The position numbers were made by a program, and so were the translations under genes. The notes beneath the pieces are model-generated. The model worked only from the letters and a program-made list of their open reading frames with translations. It did not search any database and was not told the DNA's origin. 64,000 nucleotides of DNA. Origin: Lucinisca nassula (Eukaryota; Mollusca; Bivalvia; Lucinida; Lucinidae). Location: assembly GCA_963580285.1 (NCBI GenBank), contig OY757011.1:121303846-121367845 (forward strand). Direction: 5' to 3'. Positions 32,372 through 44,231 of this stretch are shown here, piece after piece (the stretch's first letter is position 1; the number at the start of each line of letters is the position of its first letter).

Positions 32372-33550
32372 TTTTAGCTCACTTGAGCCAAAGGCTCATT
32401 TGAGCCAAAGGTTCATAGGTGAGTTTATATATATAGTATGGCAAGGCTCCATTGTGTGTCGTCTGTTGACTGTGTGTCAACATTTTCAAACATCTCCTCT
32501 GAAACCATTTGGGCCGATTGAAGTTAAATTTCATATGGAACATCCATGGGATGGGGGGATGAAAGTTTGTTTGCGGGTTTTAGGTCACATGACCAAGATG
32601 GCCCCCATGCCCATATATGGTAAAAAACCCTTCAAAATTCTTCTCCTGAACCAATTGGCTGATTGCCATGAAACTAGGTATGAAGCATCAGGGACTAGGG
32701 CCCAGCATAATTTGTTCAAATGATGATCCTCGGATGACCTTGACCTATTTTATGCCAAGGTCAAATTTGGTCACATAGACTTTTGTATGGGAAAAAGTCA
32801 AAATTGTGTATTTTTCGGCATCTTTTGCAGCCTGTGATCTGAAAATTGGTAGATGCAATTAACTAAATAAGTGGATTAAACTACATGATTACTGAAGGTC
32901 AAGGTCATTCTTTGACTTTGGCCCAAGGTCATTCAGATATGAAAATTAAAACTTATTTTCCTCAGAAAACCACTGAGCCATTTTTAATCAAATTTCATAT
33001 AAATATCTTTAGGAACAAAGAAATGAAAACTGATTATGAAAACGAGTTCAGTCACATGCCGATATAAGGTGAAAACCCTTCAAAAATCTTCTTCTCCCAA
33101 ACAAAAGGGCTGATTAACATAAAACTTGATATGTAGCTATAGGGACTCCGGCCCATCATAATTTGTTCAAATGATGACCCTCGAATGACCTTGACCAATT
33201 TTATGCCAGGGTTAAATTTGGTCACATAGACTTTTGTATGGGAAAAAGTCAAAAGTGTGTATTTTTCAGAAACTACTGCAGTCTCTGATCTGAAAATTGG
33301 TAAATGCAGTCAGATACATGAGTGGATGCAACTACATGTGTATTCAAGGTCAAGGTCCTTGACTTGGCCTAAGGCCTTTCAGATATGAAGACTAAAACTT
33401 ATTTTCCGCTGGAATTTCTGGGTCGTTTGTACAAAAGCTTATAGAAACAAGACAAATTTTTAATATGAGTTTTGTAACATGACCAATATGACAATCATGG
33501 CCATATAAGGTAAAAATACTTCAGGATTCTTCTCCAGAACCAATAGGCCG
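32372..33550 (-). repeat. Cassette with inverted end and about 445-bp units
   Basis: Opens with AGCTCACTTGAGCCAAAGGC and a GGTGAGT hairpin partner, the reversed right end of the GGTGAGCT cassettes. Two long units share CATAATTTGTTCAAATGATG (about 32706 and 33159) and TTTGGTCACATAGACTTTTG. A third starts near 33530 and breaks in poly-C. Confidence 0.75.
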
Positions 33551-33553
33551 ATT

Positions 33554-33937
33554 CTCCACCCCTCCCCCCCCCCCCCCCCCCCCCAATCGAGGCTTGAAGA
33601 AAATAGGGCTGCATGATGCTTCTAGGCAGAGCTGAAACCACCACACATGAATACCGGTAAACCACTTAGAGCTTCAAAGCCTGCCCAGAAAAAGTTGGAC
33701 CATCAATGCATATATTAACTCTTTTGATTTAATTGGGCGACAGGGCTTTAGATGTCATTTCATCTCAATGTCGGGTAAAAGTCCCACATAGATTTTTGCG
33801 CAATGGGAGTTTACTAACTTTTTTAGTTTTTGTTAACTGGAATAATAGTATTTGCTTATTCATCACGTGAACAAGTCCATGAAATGAAGACACCCGCCCC
33901 CCCCCCCCCCCCCCCCCCCCCCGCCCCCCCCCCCCCA
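33554..33937. repeat. Poly-C tracts and SINE-B fragment
   Basis: C-runs at about 33555-33583 and 33896-33937. SINE-B lies at 33583-33787 (GGCTTGAAGAAAATAGGGCT to GTCGGGTAAAAGTCCCA). Long C-runs may be misassembled in length. Confidence 0.75.
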
Positions 33938-34160
33938 ATCCCATTTTAGGGTTTGCGGGGTATACATTATTTTTCGTATTTCTGCACCAAGACATAGGTT
34001 GTGGGTACTCATTAGAACCGCCTCACTGAGACGGTTCTAATGAGCACCCTCAACCTATGTTTTGAACATTTATAACAAAATAACAAGGATTTTCATCAGA
34101 AAAGTAGCCATTCTGAAGTTGTGAAAAAATACACTATGTCACACGGGTGAATTATTGTGA
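33938..34160 (-). repeat. PAL copy with intact central palindrome
   Basis: TAGAACCGCCTCACTGAGAC and its partner sit between GTTGTGGGTACTC and ACCCTCAACC. The outer arm ATTTTCATCAGAAAAGTAGC follows. Confidence 0.8.
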
Positions 34161-34228
34161 TGTAGTTAGAATTTCTTAAGTTTGCAAATATAATCTTAGC
34201 ATGAAAGAAAGCAGCCATGTCCTTTCAG

Positions 34229-34790
34229 TTAACCCTTTTTGTACCAAATGGAATCTTCCTCCTTATATATATTAGGAGTTCATTTCAAAATTTAGGGGTG
34301 TCAGGTTAAGTTTTCATCAAAATTTATTTGGAAAATGACTGAACTTTTAGCAAACAGTGGAGGCCCTGATCAGACGCCGCATTCTGCGGCGTCTGATCTA
34401 GGCCTGCACTGTTTGCCAGGGTACCCATTTAGGGGTTTCTGGTACTAAATGTGTTAATAGGGAAATTCTTCAGAAAAAAAAAGAAAAACCTGAGAGCAGG
34501 AACACTGGATTGTTCCTAATTGTTTGAAAATAATACTGGAACATAACCCAGAGTCAATTTTGTGTCATAATCTGATATTAACCCTTATCTTGCTGTTCAC
34601 GACAAACCTCTATCTTTGCAAACAGTGTAGATCCAGATCAGATGGCTTCTGAAGAAGCCATCTGATCAGGATCTACACTGTTTCACATTCAGTTTATGAA
34701 TTTGTAGCAATAAATTACTTAAAGTAATTTGATTGGTTGATGGACAGAAATGGGTGTGGCTTAAATGAATATTCAGCAAGATAAGGTTAA
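34229..34790. mobile_element. MITE-2 (34229-34457) then MITE-1 (34578-34790)
   Basis: Both are TTAA-bordered at both ends with complete hairpins. The MITE-2 hairpin tip is CGCCGCATTCTGCGGCG; the MITE-1 tip is GGCTTCTGAAGAAGCC. Both carry the same CAAACAGTG arm although their outer ends differ. Confidence 0.88.
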
Positions 34791-35424
34791 AACAGAACAG
34801 ATTAGAGAATTGACTCATTATGTTGGGGTTTTAGAAACATGTCAACTTTGTGTGTCATTTTGTGTCATCTCCTGGAGAAAGGGAGAAAAGCGACAGTAAA
34901 GTGAGTACAGGGAAGACAGAGGAAAATAAATGGAAGTGTAGAAAATGAAAAAGTAACAGGATTCTCCCTCTACCCTTACCTGCTTCAAGGACAGCAGACC
35001 TTGCCCAACTGCATGCCAATATCAGTTGGACATCCCAATAAGGAAAGATACACCACGCGTTCGCCTCACCCAACCACCCCAAAACACCAAAGAGAAAACT
35101 TGAGCATGTTTTATTGCAACTTTTTGAGTTTTCAATTTGGTTGTGTCCGCAACGAACTATCTCCCGTTGCTCTTTCTAGACACTATGTTTGAGGAAGACA
35201 ACAATGTGAACAGGACAGTATAAAACCAGTATCCATGCTGTATAAACACATCTCTTGGACACTAAACTCCAGTACGACATGTGCTCAGAGGCACAAATGA
35301 CAAAACATATTCATGTTGCTTTACCAAAGGCATATGAAGTCTGTGTATCAGTGGATTTCAATTCCATTTTGATATCCTAAAATGTTCATTATAATTGCTT
35401 TTTCTTCATTATTAATTGTGTGCT
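34791..35424. other. Intronic, no gene seen
   Basis: A GGGTAGAGG/CTTCAAGGACAGCAGACCTTG patch resembles one at 26880. No repeat family or exon identified. Confidence 0.4.
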
Positions 35425-35720
35425 CGGACCCCCGCCCATTGGGGCTTGAAGAAATAAATGGGCTGTATGATGCTTCCACGCAGAGCTAAATCCGACCGCA
35501 CATGAGTACTGGTAAACCGCTTAGAGGATCTAAGCCTGCCCAGGTAAAGCGGTGTGAGTCGGACCGTCCATGCTTATAAACCCTATCAGTTTCATTGGGA
35601 GACAGGGCTTGAGATGTCATTTCATCTCAATCACGGGTAAAAAAAATCACAAAATTGGAAGCAATGTCTCCAAAATGACCTTTATAGTGTTGACGGGGAT
35701 GCTAAACATCAAATCAAACA
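35425..35720 (+). mobile_element. SINE-B, full length, 14-bp target duplication
   Basis: ATTAATTGTGTGCT occurs at 35411-35424 and 35721-35734. Complete from GGGGCTTGAAG-type start to AAATCAAACA tail. This proves SINE-B is a retrotransposed unit. Confidence 0.92.
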
Positions 35721-35877
35721 ATTAATTGTGTGCTTACATTGCATGAGGATGTATGAAAAAGACTGTGCAAAAATTATATTTTCATATAAATTCTTAAAGT
35801 ACCAAGAAAACTGAGCAGCAGAAGACAAAACACCATTCTATCTTTTATTACTGTTCTAAGAAAATCAGGCTTCACTT

Positions 35878-36525
35878 GAAAGGACAAGGCTGAAAAAATC
35901 AGGCTTGACATTTCGAGTCAATTATCTTTTCAGCAGATGATTCAAATGAAAGGTCCAGGCTGAAAAAAATCAGGCTTGACATATCAAGTGAATTATCTTT
36001 CCAGCAGATGATTCACATGAAAGGTCAAGGCTGAAAAAAATCAGGCTTGACATATCAAGTGAATTATCTTTCCAGCAGATGATTCACATGAAAGGTCAAG
36101 GCTGAAAAAAATCAGGCTTGACATATCAAGTGAATTATCTTTCCTGCAGATGATTCAAATGAAAGGTCAAGGCTGAAAAAAATCAGGCTTGACATATCAA
36201 GTGAATTATCTTTCCAGCAGATGATTCACATGAAAGGTCAAGGCTGAAAAAAATCAGGCTTGACATATCAAGTGAATTATCTTTCCAGCAGATGATTCAC
36301 ATGAAAGGTCAAGGCTGAAAAAAATCAGGCTTGACATATCAAGTGAATTATCTTTCCAGCAGATGATTCACATGAAAGGTCAAGGCTGAAAAAAATCAGG
36401 CTTGACATTTCAAGTGAATTATCTGTCCAGTAGACAATTCACATTAAAGATCACGGCTAAAAAAATCAGGATTTACCTTTCAAGTGAATTATCTGCTCAG
36501 CAGATGATTCAGGTGAAATGTCAAG
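35878..36525. repeat. 71-bp minisatellite, about 9 copies
   Basis: GGCTGAAAAAAATCAGGCTT recurs at exact 71-bp spacing (35949, 36020, 36091 and so on). Central copies are near-identical and edge copies diverge. The array ends about 80 bp downstream of the exon at 36604, inside the intron. Each unit contains short inverted words (AAGCCTGA/TCAGGCTT). Confidence 0.92.
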
Positions 36526-36603
36526 ATGGGTTTCTCTGAACAAAATCAGAAAAATGCCGTCTGCGGCAGCTGTACATAGTTCTCTAGGGGGTTAAAAGCA
36601 TAC

Positions 36604-36756
36604 CTTTGTATCTGCACAGTGAACAAGTCCAAGCTCCTGTATGACACTGTCGACCCTCTCTATTCTCTCCTTGGCCAACACTGACGATGGCAGGCGCAGT
36701 GCTGCTGAAAAGTGGAAATTTTCCCGAACTGACAGAGTGCCCAATACCACATCATC
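36604..36756 (-). CDS. ABCG2-like: ABCG2-like half-transporter, Q-loop-proximal exon
   Basis: A TTGTTCCAG acceptor and a GTATGC donor bound 153 nt (51 codons). Frame: D-D-V-V-L-G-T-L-S-V-R-E-N, then F-S-A-A-L-R-L-P, ending V-I-Q-E-L-G-L and A-D-T-K. The D-D-V-V-G-TLTVREN...FSAALRL pattern, followed by IQELGL and a terminal ADxK, is diagnostic for the ABCG2 branch. Phase 0 at both ends; the next exon continues with V-G. The exon before it should supply the Q-loop Gln and Walker A, but I find neither on this strand up to 64000. The following intron is 11,681 bp. Confidence 0.94.
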
Positions 36757-36809
36757 CTGGAACAATGAAAACCAACTGAACATAATTCTTACATAAAGAC
36801 CACCCCACT

Positions 36810-37041
36810 TTAATCCATTGTATACTAGTGGATTCTTCCATTGCTGTATGTTGGACAAGTCCATTTGTCATGTAAGGGGGTGTCAGGCCTATTTCTTCAT
36901 TTTTATTCTATTTTTGACGGAAAATTCTGTTAGCAAATAGTGTAGGCCCTGATCAGAACGCCGCATTCTGCGGCGTCTAATCTGGGCCTGCACTGTTTGC
37001 CAAGGTACCCCTTTAGGGATTTCCTGCATGCAAAGGGAATA
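36810..37041. mobile_element. MITE-2 variant
   Basis: Starts TTAATCCATTGTATAC and ends CTGCATGCAAAGGGAATAA (right TTAA lost). Sister of 10069-10297. It sits about 50 bp upstream of the exon acceptor at 36756. Confidence 0.72.
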
Positions 37042-37325
37042 AGAGTGTTTAATTTCTGTCAGTCTAAAAAAGATATATATATATATCATATTCAATATAA
37101 ACCAAGGTTGTCCTGCTGAACCAGCATATAATCTACCCTTGTAAACAGTGTAAAGCCAGATCAGAAGACTTCCTTATTGGAGTTATAGTGACCACAAGAA
37201 TGTGTCTATGACAGACAGATAAGTGCCAGGCAGTTCACTATATCCCCAAAACCTATTATGCCTGGGGATAAATATGATGATGAAAACATTAAATCTTTCA
37301 TAACAAGTTATATAGAATATTACAA

Positions 37326-37440
37326 GGTTGTTTTGATATCGGCCCTGGTCTCGGCCCGAGTTGCCCGTCTCAGCCCGAGCCGGAATGGCGAGAGCTGAGA
37401 CAGGCCGAGGGCCGAGACCAGGGCCGATATCAAAACAACC
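37326..37440. repeat. GC-rich hairpin, 32-bp perfect arms
   Basis: Arms 37326-37357 and 37409-37440 are exact complements, including TTTTGATATCGGCCCTGGTC. Weaker pairing extends outward through GAATATTACAA/GTGTTATATTC. The loop is also rich in GGCC/GAGC words. CCCGGCCCTTGTCCCGGCCC at about 38014 echoes it. Confidence 0.88.
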
Positions 37441-38170
37441 GTGTTATATTCTTTTTATCATATACTTATTTACGTAAAATATTCTGAGATAAAAGAAACA
37501 TCTCCGTTAAAGCAAGTTTATTTCTTAACTACTTGTTACTAATGATGAACACACTCTGTAGAGACCCAAATACATACATGTAAATAAAATACAGACTTGT
37601 TGTTGAAAAAAGCTTCATTAACTATATATTACATGCATAACGAAGAAATGTCACAATTTCTCAATGAATTAAAAATGATCATCACCTCTGACCTAAGATG
37701 ATTAAAATCCCTGTAGCCGGTCATACTTGTTCAATGCAATTGTTATATTTAGACGCGGGAAAATTTAATTCACGTCAACGCGTGTTCTTGACTTGACGTC
37801 AATGGCGTCTCAGAAGATGTAAACAATGTTTAAAATGTATGACGTTAGAATCGGAGGCAGCGTTGAAATACAGATTACGCGGACATAACCGTTTATATGG
37901 GGCTTAAGTTTGGTTATTGTAATCTCGCATTTTCACTGTTTTATCACGATAATCATTTTTGTTCTTCTATTTTTGTTTTTCTATTTTTGTTCTTCTATTT
38001 TTATTCTTCTGTCCCGGCCCTTGTCCCGGCCCTTGTCCCAGCCCTCGAGTCAGCTAGTTTGACTGTGTAGGCAAGATGTCTGTCACTAGCATAGTTGGGA
38101 TTGGGGGTGCAAAATCTGTTGTCTCAAGGGCAATACAAGAATAAGTATATGATAAAAATATCTGATATAC
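37441..38170. other. Non-coding, no gene seen
   Basis: AT-rich with a TTCTATTTTTGTTCTTCTAT-type run and a tandem CCCGGCCCTTGT near 38014-38050. Nothing coding. Confidence 0.4.
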
Positions 38171-38179
38171 CAGGGCCCA

Positions 38180-38940
38180 CCTATTCAACATCAGGGCCAA
38201 TTTGTTCAAAACTAATGATGTTTTTATGTAATATATTGTTAAAATGCTGCCCATTAAATATGGCATATATACAATGATATTTTTGTTGAAAAAAAGTGAG
38301 TAGCTTTTGCATTTGCAAAAGCTACTCACATTTTTTAACAAAAATACCATTGTATTAAATATTGTACTTACTATATCAGTTAACATTTTGGTTATTTACT
38401 AGCATGTTAAGCTATCAGTGATTTGAACAACTGGGTCCAATATTTTTATGCTACTCACATTTTTTTCAGCAAAAGTATTTGTTGGCCATATCAAATAAAA
38501 GAAGTTTTATCATTATCTATAGATTTGAACAGCAGGGCCCAGTTCTTTAAACAGTAAACACCCTGATCAGATCTGCATTTGGCAAAGGTTAAAGCTTTTA
38601 TCTCAGTTGAGTTTAGTTCATCATTAATGACCTCTTTAAATATCAGCCTGTTTGCCAGAAAACTTTCAAGTCACAAGACAGACTGACAGAGCATAGTGCT
38701 AAGAATATAGTGCAGTTATAAGGGGCCAGTTGTCCAAAACTAATGACATTGTTAGTTAAGTTATAGTTAAATCTTTGATCATTTAATATGGCAAATATCC
38801 CCATATTTTGGGTGAAAAATATGAGCATTTTTCCAGCAAAAATACCAGAATTTTGGATATTGTACTAACTAGAACACTTGACAATATGACCACTAATGAG
38901 CTTGTGAAGCTAACAAGGCTTTGAACAACTGGGCCCTGGA
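38180..38940. mobile_element. Two MITEs with GGGCCCAGTTGTTCAAA-type ends
   Basis: One runs about 38190-38435 and holds a strong hairpin (GTGAGTAGCTTTTGCA against TGCAAAAGCTACTCAC, about 38295-38330). The other is about 38718-38938. TTTGAACAACTGGGCCC is the right end of both and GGGCCARTTGTYCAAAAC the left. A third end fragment lies near 38530. Confidence 0.65.
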
Positions 38941-39285
38941 ATTTGTGCAAATGCCATCTGCCCAGATTCTAGCTTAATTGCTCAGAGGCAACCATGGAGA
39001 CATCAGTTGTTTAAGAGCTTTTGTCTATATACACGTACAACCGTAAAACTGGCTGTTTAACAAAACAATTATTGTTGCTGATTCATTCAAGGGCAACAAT
39101 ATCATTAATCCCAATGACATGTCAGACAAGAATTTGCATCACAAGATCGTCAAATTACAAAGAAACTGCAATCCATATTTAGCATATAAAATACTGATAA
39201 AACCTGCTTCAAACAGAAAGAGGGCAGAGCTATGTGATTGTCAAAAATCTATACCACTACAATCTTTTTTTCTGATTTGCATATG

Positions 39286-39585
39286 GACCCCTGCCCATCA
39301 GGGCTTGGAGAGTTAGATTGGCTGCATGAGGCTTCCATGCAAAGCTGAAACTGACTGAACATAAGTACTGGTAAGCCTCTTAAAAGGAATAAGCATGCCC
39401 AGGCAAAGTGGTGTGAGTCAGACCATCCAATGCAAATAAGCCTTTTGGTTTCATTGGGCAGCAGAGCTTGAGATATCATTTCATCTCAATGCAGGGGGAA
39501 ATGTCCCATAAAATTGGAAGCAATGTGTCCAAAATGACCTAAATAGTGTTGACAGGGATGTTAAACCTCCATTCAAACAAATTCA
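39286..39585 (+). mobile_element. SINE-B copy
   Basis: CCCCTGCCCATCAGGGCTTG start, GTTAAACCTCCATTCAAAC tail, no clear duplication. Confidence 0.82.
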
Positions 39586-39704
39586 AAATCATCAGATTCA
39601 CACTGCCTATTTAAAAATTGTTAAAAACATTGCATCAGTTGCCTGAAAGTTTCAGCCAATACTAGTGTCACCTCAGATGGACCATGCCATTGATCAGCCC
39701 ATTT

Positions 39705-39917
39705 TTAAACCTTATCATGCTGTTCACGACAACCCCCATCTTTGGAAACAGTGTAGATCCAGATCAGATGGCTTCTGAAGAAGCCATGTGATCAGGATCT
39801 ACACTGTTTGGCATTCAGTTTATGAATTTGTAGCAATAAATTACATTAAGTAATTTGATTGGTTCAAAGACAGAAATGGGTGTGACTTAAATGAATATTC
39901 AGCAAGAGAAGGGTTAA
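39705..39917 (+). mobile_element. MITE-1, complete, TTAA-flanked
   Basis: TTAAACCTTATCATGCTG and CAGCAAGAGAAGGGTTAA ends with full hairpin. Confidence 0.85.
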
Positions 39918-39939
39918 AGTGCTTAAAAGGATTCGTCAA

Positions 39940-40134
39940 TCACCTCCAAGCCCAGTTCAGAAGTACAATATGGTGTGACAAGGCCCTCAGCATGTCTTTG
40001 ATTAGAGGTGATTCTGAGGAGTACAGACAGACAACAATTGAACATGCATTTTCAAGATCAAATAAGACAAGTCTTTCTAAATCTTCCGAATATATAATGG
40101 AATTTCTTTTGTAGGGACGTCGACTCAAGAACAT
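39940..40134 (-). other. Unassigned 64-codon open frame next to the gap
   Basis: Reads MFLSRRPYKRNSIIYSEDLE and continues with a hydrophobic, non-repetitive composition. The reading frame stays open upstream (minus sense) for only a few codons. It does not match a repeat I see elsewhere and is not ABCG-like. It could be an exon or transposon remnant truncated by the assembly gap. Weak. Confidence 0.2.
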
Positions 40135-40182
40135 GTTTGAAACAGCTGTGGTAACTGTGGTAATTGAGCCATCTGCATTTGT

Positions 40183-40382
40183 NNNNNNNNNNNNNNNNNN
40201 NNNNNNNNNNNNNNNNNNNNNNNNNNNNNNNNNNNNNNNNNNNNNNNNNNNNNNNNNNNNNNNNNNNNNNNNNNNNNNNNNNNNNNNNNNNNNNNNNNNN
40301 NNNNNNNNNNNNNNNNNNNNNNNNNNNNNNNNNNNNNNNNNNNNNNNNNNNNNNNNNNNNNNNNNNNNNNNNNNNNNNNNNN
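40183..40382. other. Assembly gap, 200 N
   Basis: A round 200-N block, so the true length is probably unknown. It adjoins an inverted type-1 cassette array. Confidence 0.95.
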
Positions 40383-41098
40383 GTGACTCTCTATCAAATA
40401 GCTAAACTCGTTCCGCTCTGACAAACAAGATGACCACCAGAACTAAAAATAGAAAAATCTTGAAACGACAACTCTTCCTTTACCCTTGGGCCGATTTCAT
40501 TCAAACTAATGCTAAGATGACCATCTACCGAAATAGCTAAAAAGATTTTGCTCGGATGAACAAAATGACTGCAAGAGCTAAAAATAGAAAAACATCGTAA
40601 ATTTGCTTCAAACGCGAACTCCTCCTAAACCCTTGGGCTAATTAGATTCAAACTTCCAAGGAATGTTGCCTTGATGACTCACAACCAAAATAGCCAAAAT
40701 CGTTATGCTGTGACAAACAAGATGGCCGCTAGAGCTAAAAATAGAAACAAATCTTCAAACGACAACTCCTCCTCTACCCTTGAGCCATTCATACAAACTT
40801 CGTAGGAATATAAATGACCTTCTACCAAAATAGCTTAAATGATCCGCTCCGGTGAACAAAATGGCCACCAAAGCTAAAAATAGAAAACATTGTAAATTTG
40901 ATTCAAGCCAGAACTCCTCCTAAACCTTTCGGCCAATTTGATTCAAACTTTGCAGGAATGTTACCCAGATGACTCCCTTTCAAAATTGCTAAAATCATTC
41001 CGCTCTAAGGAAAAAGATGGCTACCAGAGCCAAAAATAGAATGTACTAGAGACAGTGATACTCAGGTGAGCGAATCAGGGCCCTCTGGGCTCTCTTGT
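40383..41098 (-). mobile_element. Type-1 cassette, inverted, cut by the gap
   Basis: Units contain GAGCTAAAAATAGAAAAA and TAGCTAAAA/CGCTCTGACAAACAAGATG, the complement of the 12830-14275 units. The head CAGGTGAGCGAATCAGGGCC...CTCTTGTT (41064-41098) is the reverse of the CAAGAGGGCC head. Confidence 0.8.
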
Positions 41099-41159
41099 TC
41101 ATTAGACCTACAACTGTTGACTGGGGGGTAAAACCACAACACACATATTGAGGCGGTTA

Positions 41160-41848
41160 TAAAAAGTACCAACAATCAATTTTTAGCAGAAATTTTCATA
41201 ATTACACCAAACCTTAAGAGCCTTACCTGAGCAGTTTCGGGATATTTTGCTCACAAGCTTTCTCTGTGTTAAAAGGCCAAAGTCCAATGACGGAGGCTGC
41301 CATACTATAAGCCCCCCCCCCCCCCCCACCCCCCACCCAGAGCCGTCGACTCGGGTGAGCTAAAAGCTTCATGCGGATGCAGATGACAGATGCCGTCAAG
41401 GCCAGAAATTACCCCACCCCATCACCACGGCAGCTCCTGCAGGGAGCACAATGAGCCAAGACAGCAAACTCTACATGACTGTGTGCACAGTGAATATTAA
41501 AAATAGCCTGCACACGTTCACGTTTTGATGAAAGGCTTCACTTGACTTCTTCATGCTGACAATGAATACCCTGACCGGACTGTGCCCATGTGCAAGCTGA
41601 TGTGTGTTTACAGAAAAAAACTTCAATATTGTATATATATACATTTTGCTGCACCCCTGCCCATCGGGGCTTGGAGAAATAGATGAGGCTGCATGGTGCG
41701 CCCAAGCAGAGCTGAAACCAACCGCACCTGAGTACTGGTAAACCGCTTAGAAGATGGAAGCCTGCCCAGACAAAGCAGTGCAATTCTGACCGTCAATGTA
41801 TATAAACCCTATTGGTTTCATTGGGCTTGGGATGTCAATTCAAAGTCC
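41160..41848. repeat. Cassette 3' remnant and SINE-B
   Basis: 41200-41365 ends GTCGACTCGGGTGAGCTAAAA after a poly-C run. It includes a CAG/GTAAGG donor-like word that I reject as repeat. SINE-B at 41652-41848 lacks its tail. 41366-41650 is unrecognised. Confidence 0.65.
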
Positions 41849-41852
41849 CAAC

Positions 41853-43821
41853 AAGGGGACAATGATGGCCCTGGGTCGCTCACCTGATTCATAGTGTAAC
41901 AAGTGGACCCCGGGGACAGGCCCCATGGCTATAATTTGCATAACCTTGGTAGAGGTCTAAACGGAGATGCTTTCATACTAAATACCGAAGACCGGAGCCT
42001 TCTGGTTTGAGACATACAGATTTTTAAAGGTTTTCCATATATGAGTCTATATAAAACCTGTGGTCCCCGGGACTGCGCCATTTTGGCCCAAGGGCTATTT
42101 GAACAATCTTGGTAGAATTACACAAGACGATGCTTCATACCAAATATCAAAGACCTTTGCCTTCTGGTTACAGATAATATTTTCAAAAGTTTTCCCAATA
42201 TAAGTCTATGTTATCAAGTGGGCCGTGGGGTGGGCCCATTTTAGCCCAGGGGCTACAATTTGAAAAAGGTTAGTTGAGGTCCACTAGATGAACCTTCATA
42301 CCTAATATCAAAGACCTTGGCCTTCTGGTTTCAAACAAGGACATTTTCAAAGGTTTTCCCTGTATAAGTCTATGTAAAACAAGTGTGCACTGGCATGGAC
42401 CCATCTTTGGACCCAGGGCTATAATTTGAACAATTTGGCATAGGCTTTGTGATTTCAGACAAGAGTGGGCCCGGGGCAGAGCCATTTTTGGCCCCAGGGC
42501 TATAATTTGAACGATCATGGTTGAGGTCCACTAACAAAGCTTCATATTAAATATCAAAGAACTGAGCCTTCTGGTTTCAGACAAGAAGATTTATTAAGAT
42601 TTTCCCAATATAAGTATATGTAAAACCAGCGGGCCCAGGGGATTGGGCATTTTTGGTCCCAGGTCTGTAATTTGACAATCTTGATAGAGGTCCACTAGAC
42701 GAAGCTTCATATCAAATATCAAATACCTGCTACTGCTGTTTTAGAGAAGAAGGCTTTTAAAGACATTTCCTATCTAAGTCTATGTTTAACCAAGGGGCCC
42801 AGGGCGGGGGCACTTTTTACCTCAGAGCTATAATTTGAACAATCTTGATAGAGGTCAACTACATGTAAATGAAGCTTCACACCAAATATCAAACACCTGG
42901 TCATTTTGTTTTCAGACGAGAAGTGTTTTAAAAAGGTTTCCCTATAAAAGTCTATGTAAAACCGGTGTACCCCGGGACGGTGGCAGTTTTGGCCCTAGGG
43001 ACATAATTTGAAAATCTTGGTACAGGTCCATTAGACACAACTTCATACCAAATATCAAACACCTGGGCCTTCTGGTTTCAGACAAGAAGACTTTTAAAGG
43101 TTTTCCCCCATTTAAGTCTATGTAAAACTGGTAGGCCCTGGCGCCGGGGCATTTTTTGCCCCAGGGCTGTAAAGTGAACAATCTTGGCAGAGGACAACTA
43201 GATACAACTTCATACCAATTATCAAACACCTGGGCCTTCTGGTTTCAGACCAGAAGATTTTTAAAGGTTTTACCCTATATAAGTCTATATGGGTGGGTCT
43301 ATTGGTGGGCCCCAGTGCGGGGGCATTTTTGGTCCAAGTGATATCATTTGAACAATCTTGGCAGAGGTCCACCAGATACAACTTCATACCAAATATCAAA
43401 CACCTAGGCCTTCTGGTTTCAAAGAAGATTTTTAAAGATTTTTCCCTATATAAGCCTATGTAAAACTGATGGGACCCGGACCGGGGGCATTTTTGGCCCA
43501 AGGGCTATAATTTGAACATACTTGGTAGAGGTCCCATAGATGAAGCTTCATACCAAATAACAAAGTCCTGGACCGTACGGTTTCAGAGAAGAAGATTTCA
43601 GTAAAAAAAATCAATTTTTTGCTCCTGTGACCTAGATGTCCAACGGACCAGAACCGTTTGAACAACTTTGAAAGGAGACCACCTAGGGATAATTCCTGTG
43701 AAGTTTGGTCAAAATCCAATCAGTGGTTTAAAGAAATTGTTTACGCACGCCCGGACGCACGACGGACGACGGACAAAAAGTGATCCTAAAAGCTCACGTC
43801 GTCATTACGTGACAGGTAGCT
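41853..43821 (+). mobile_element. Type-1 cassette, diverged sister of 583-3507
   Basis: Head ACAAGGGGACAATGATGGCC with CGCTCACCTGATTCATAGTG. It has about 11-12 units with TTTGAACAATCTTGGYAGAG, the shared spacer CTCCTGTGACCTAGATGTCC, and a CGCACGACGGACGACGG tail ending GACAGGTAGCT. Units are far more diverged than at 690-2660, so this copy is older. Confidence 0.82.
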
Positions 43822-44231
43822 ATTTACGAATAGGGTTTAGAGATGAACCCCTAAGATGCCATGAAAAAAATATATCGGAAAATGTTGTCTGTTGCATCTT
43901 CTTGTAGGTTTTGCATCCTGGCAAACTGTGGACCCTGATCAGACTGTACCTCTAACAGCGTGGACATTGATCAGACTTCTCCTAGCATATTTTGCTTCTA
44001 ATTTTTTACGTTTGCTTACCTAGGTCGATAGTTGCTAAATGCAGTATTTGAGAGAGTCTACAATGTATGAATACAAAAGATTGAAATTATTATTACTGTC
44101 AGATTAACCTTAAACTGGAAATGGCTCTGCCCACGCAGGAAGAATTCATTTGGCAGAAGTGTGTGAATATATAGTAAATAATGCAATAACAGTTGAAAAA
44201 AGTCAGCTTGGTCTTCTGCTCTGAATCATGT
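43822..44231. other. Non-coding, hairpin-cassette remnant
   Basis: GGCAAACTGTGGACCCTGATCAGAC at about 43920 (quoted by position) is a single arm of the hairpin cassette. Nothing else. Confidence 0.4.

Noticed and set aside
35878..36525. CRISPR-like repeat
   Set aside because: 71-bp units are contiguous with no spacers; it is a minisatellite in an intron.
39940..40134. ABCG2-like 5' exon
   Set aside because: No P-loop, no matching motif, and no clear splice signals; kept only as an unassigned frame.
41215..41245. Splice donor CAG/GTAAGG on the minus strand, considered as the missing ABCG2-like Q-loop exon
   Set aside because: The preceding sequence does not encode the expected S-G-Y-V-V-Q and belongs to a cassette 3' repeat.
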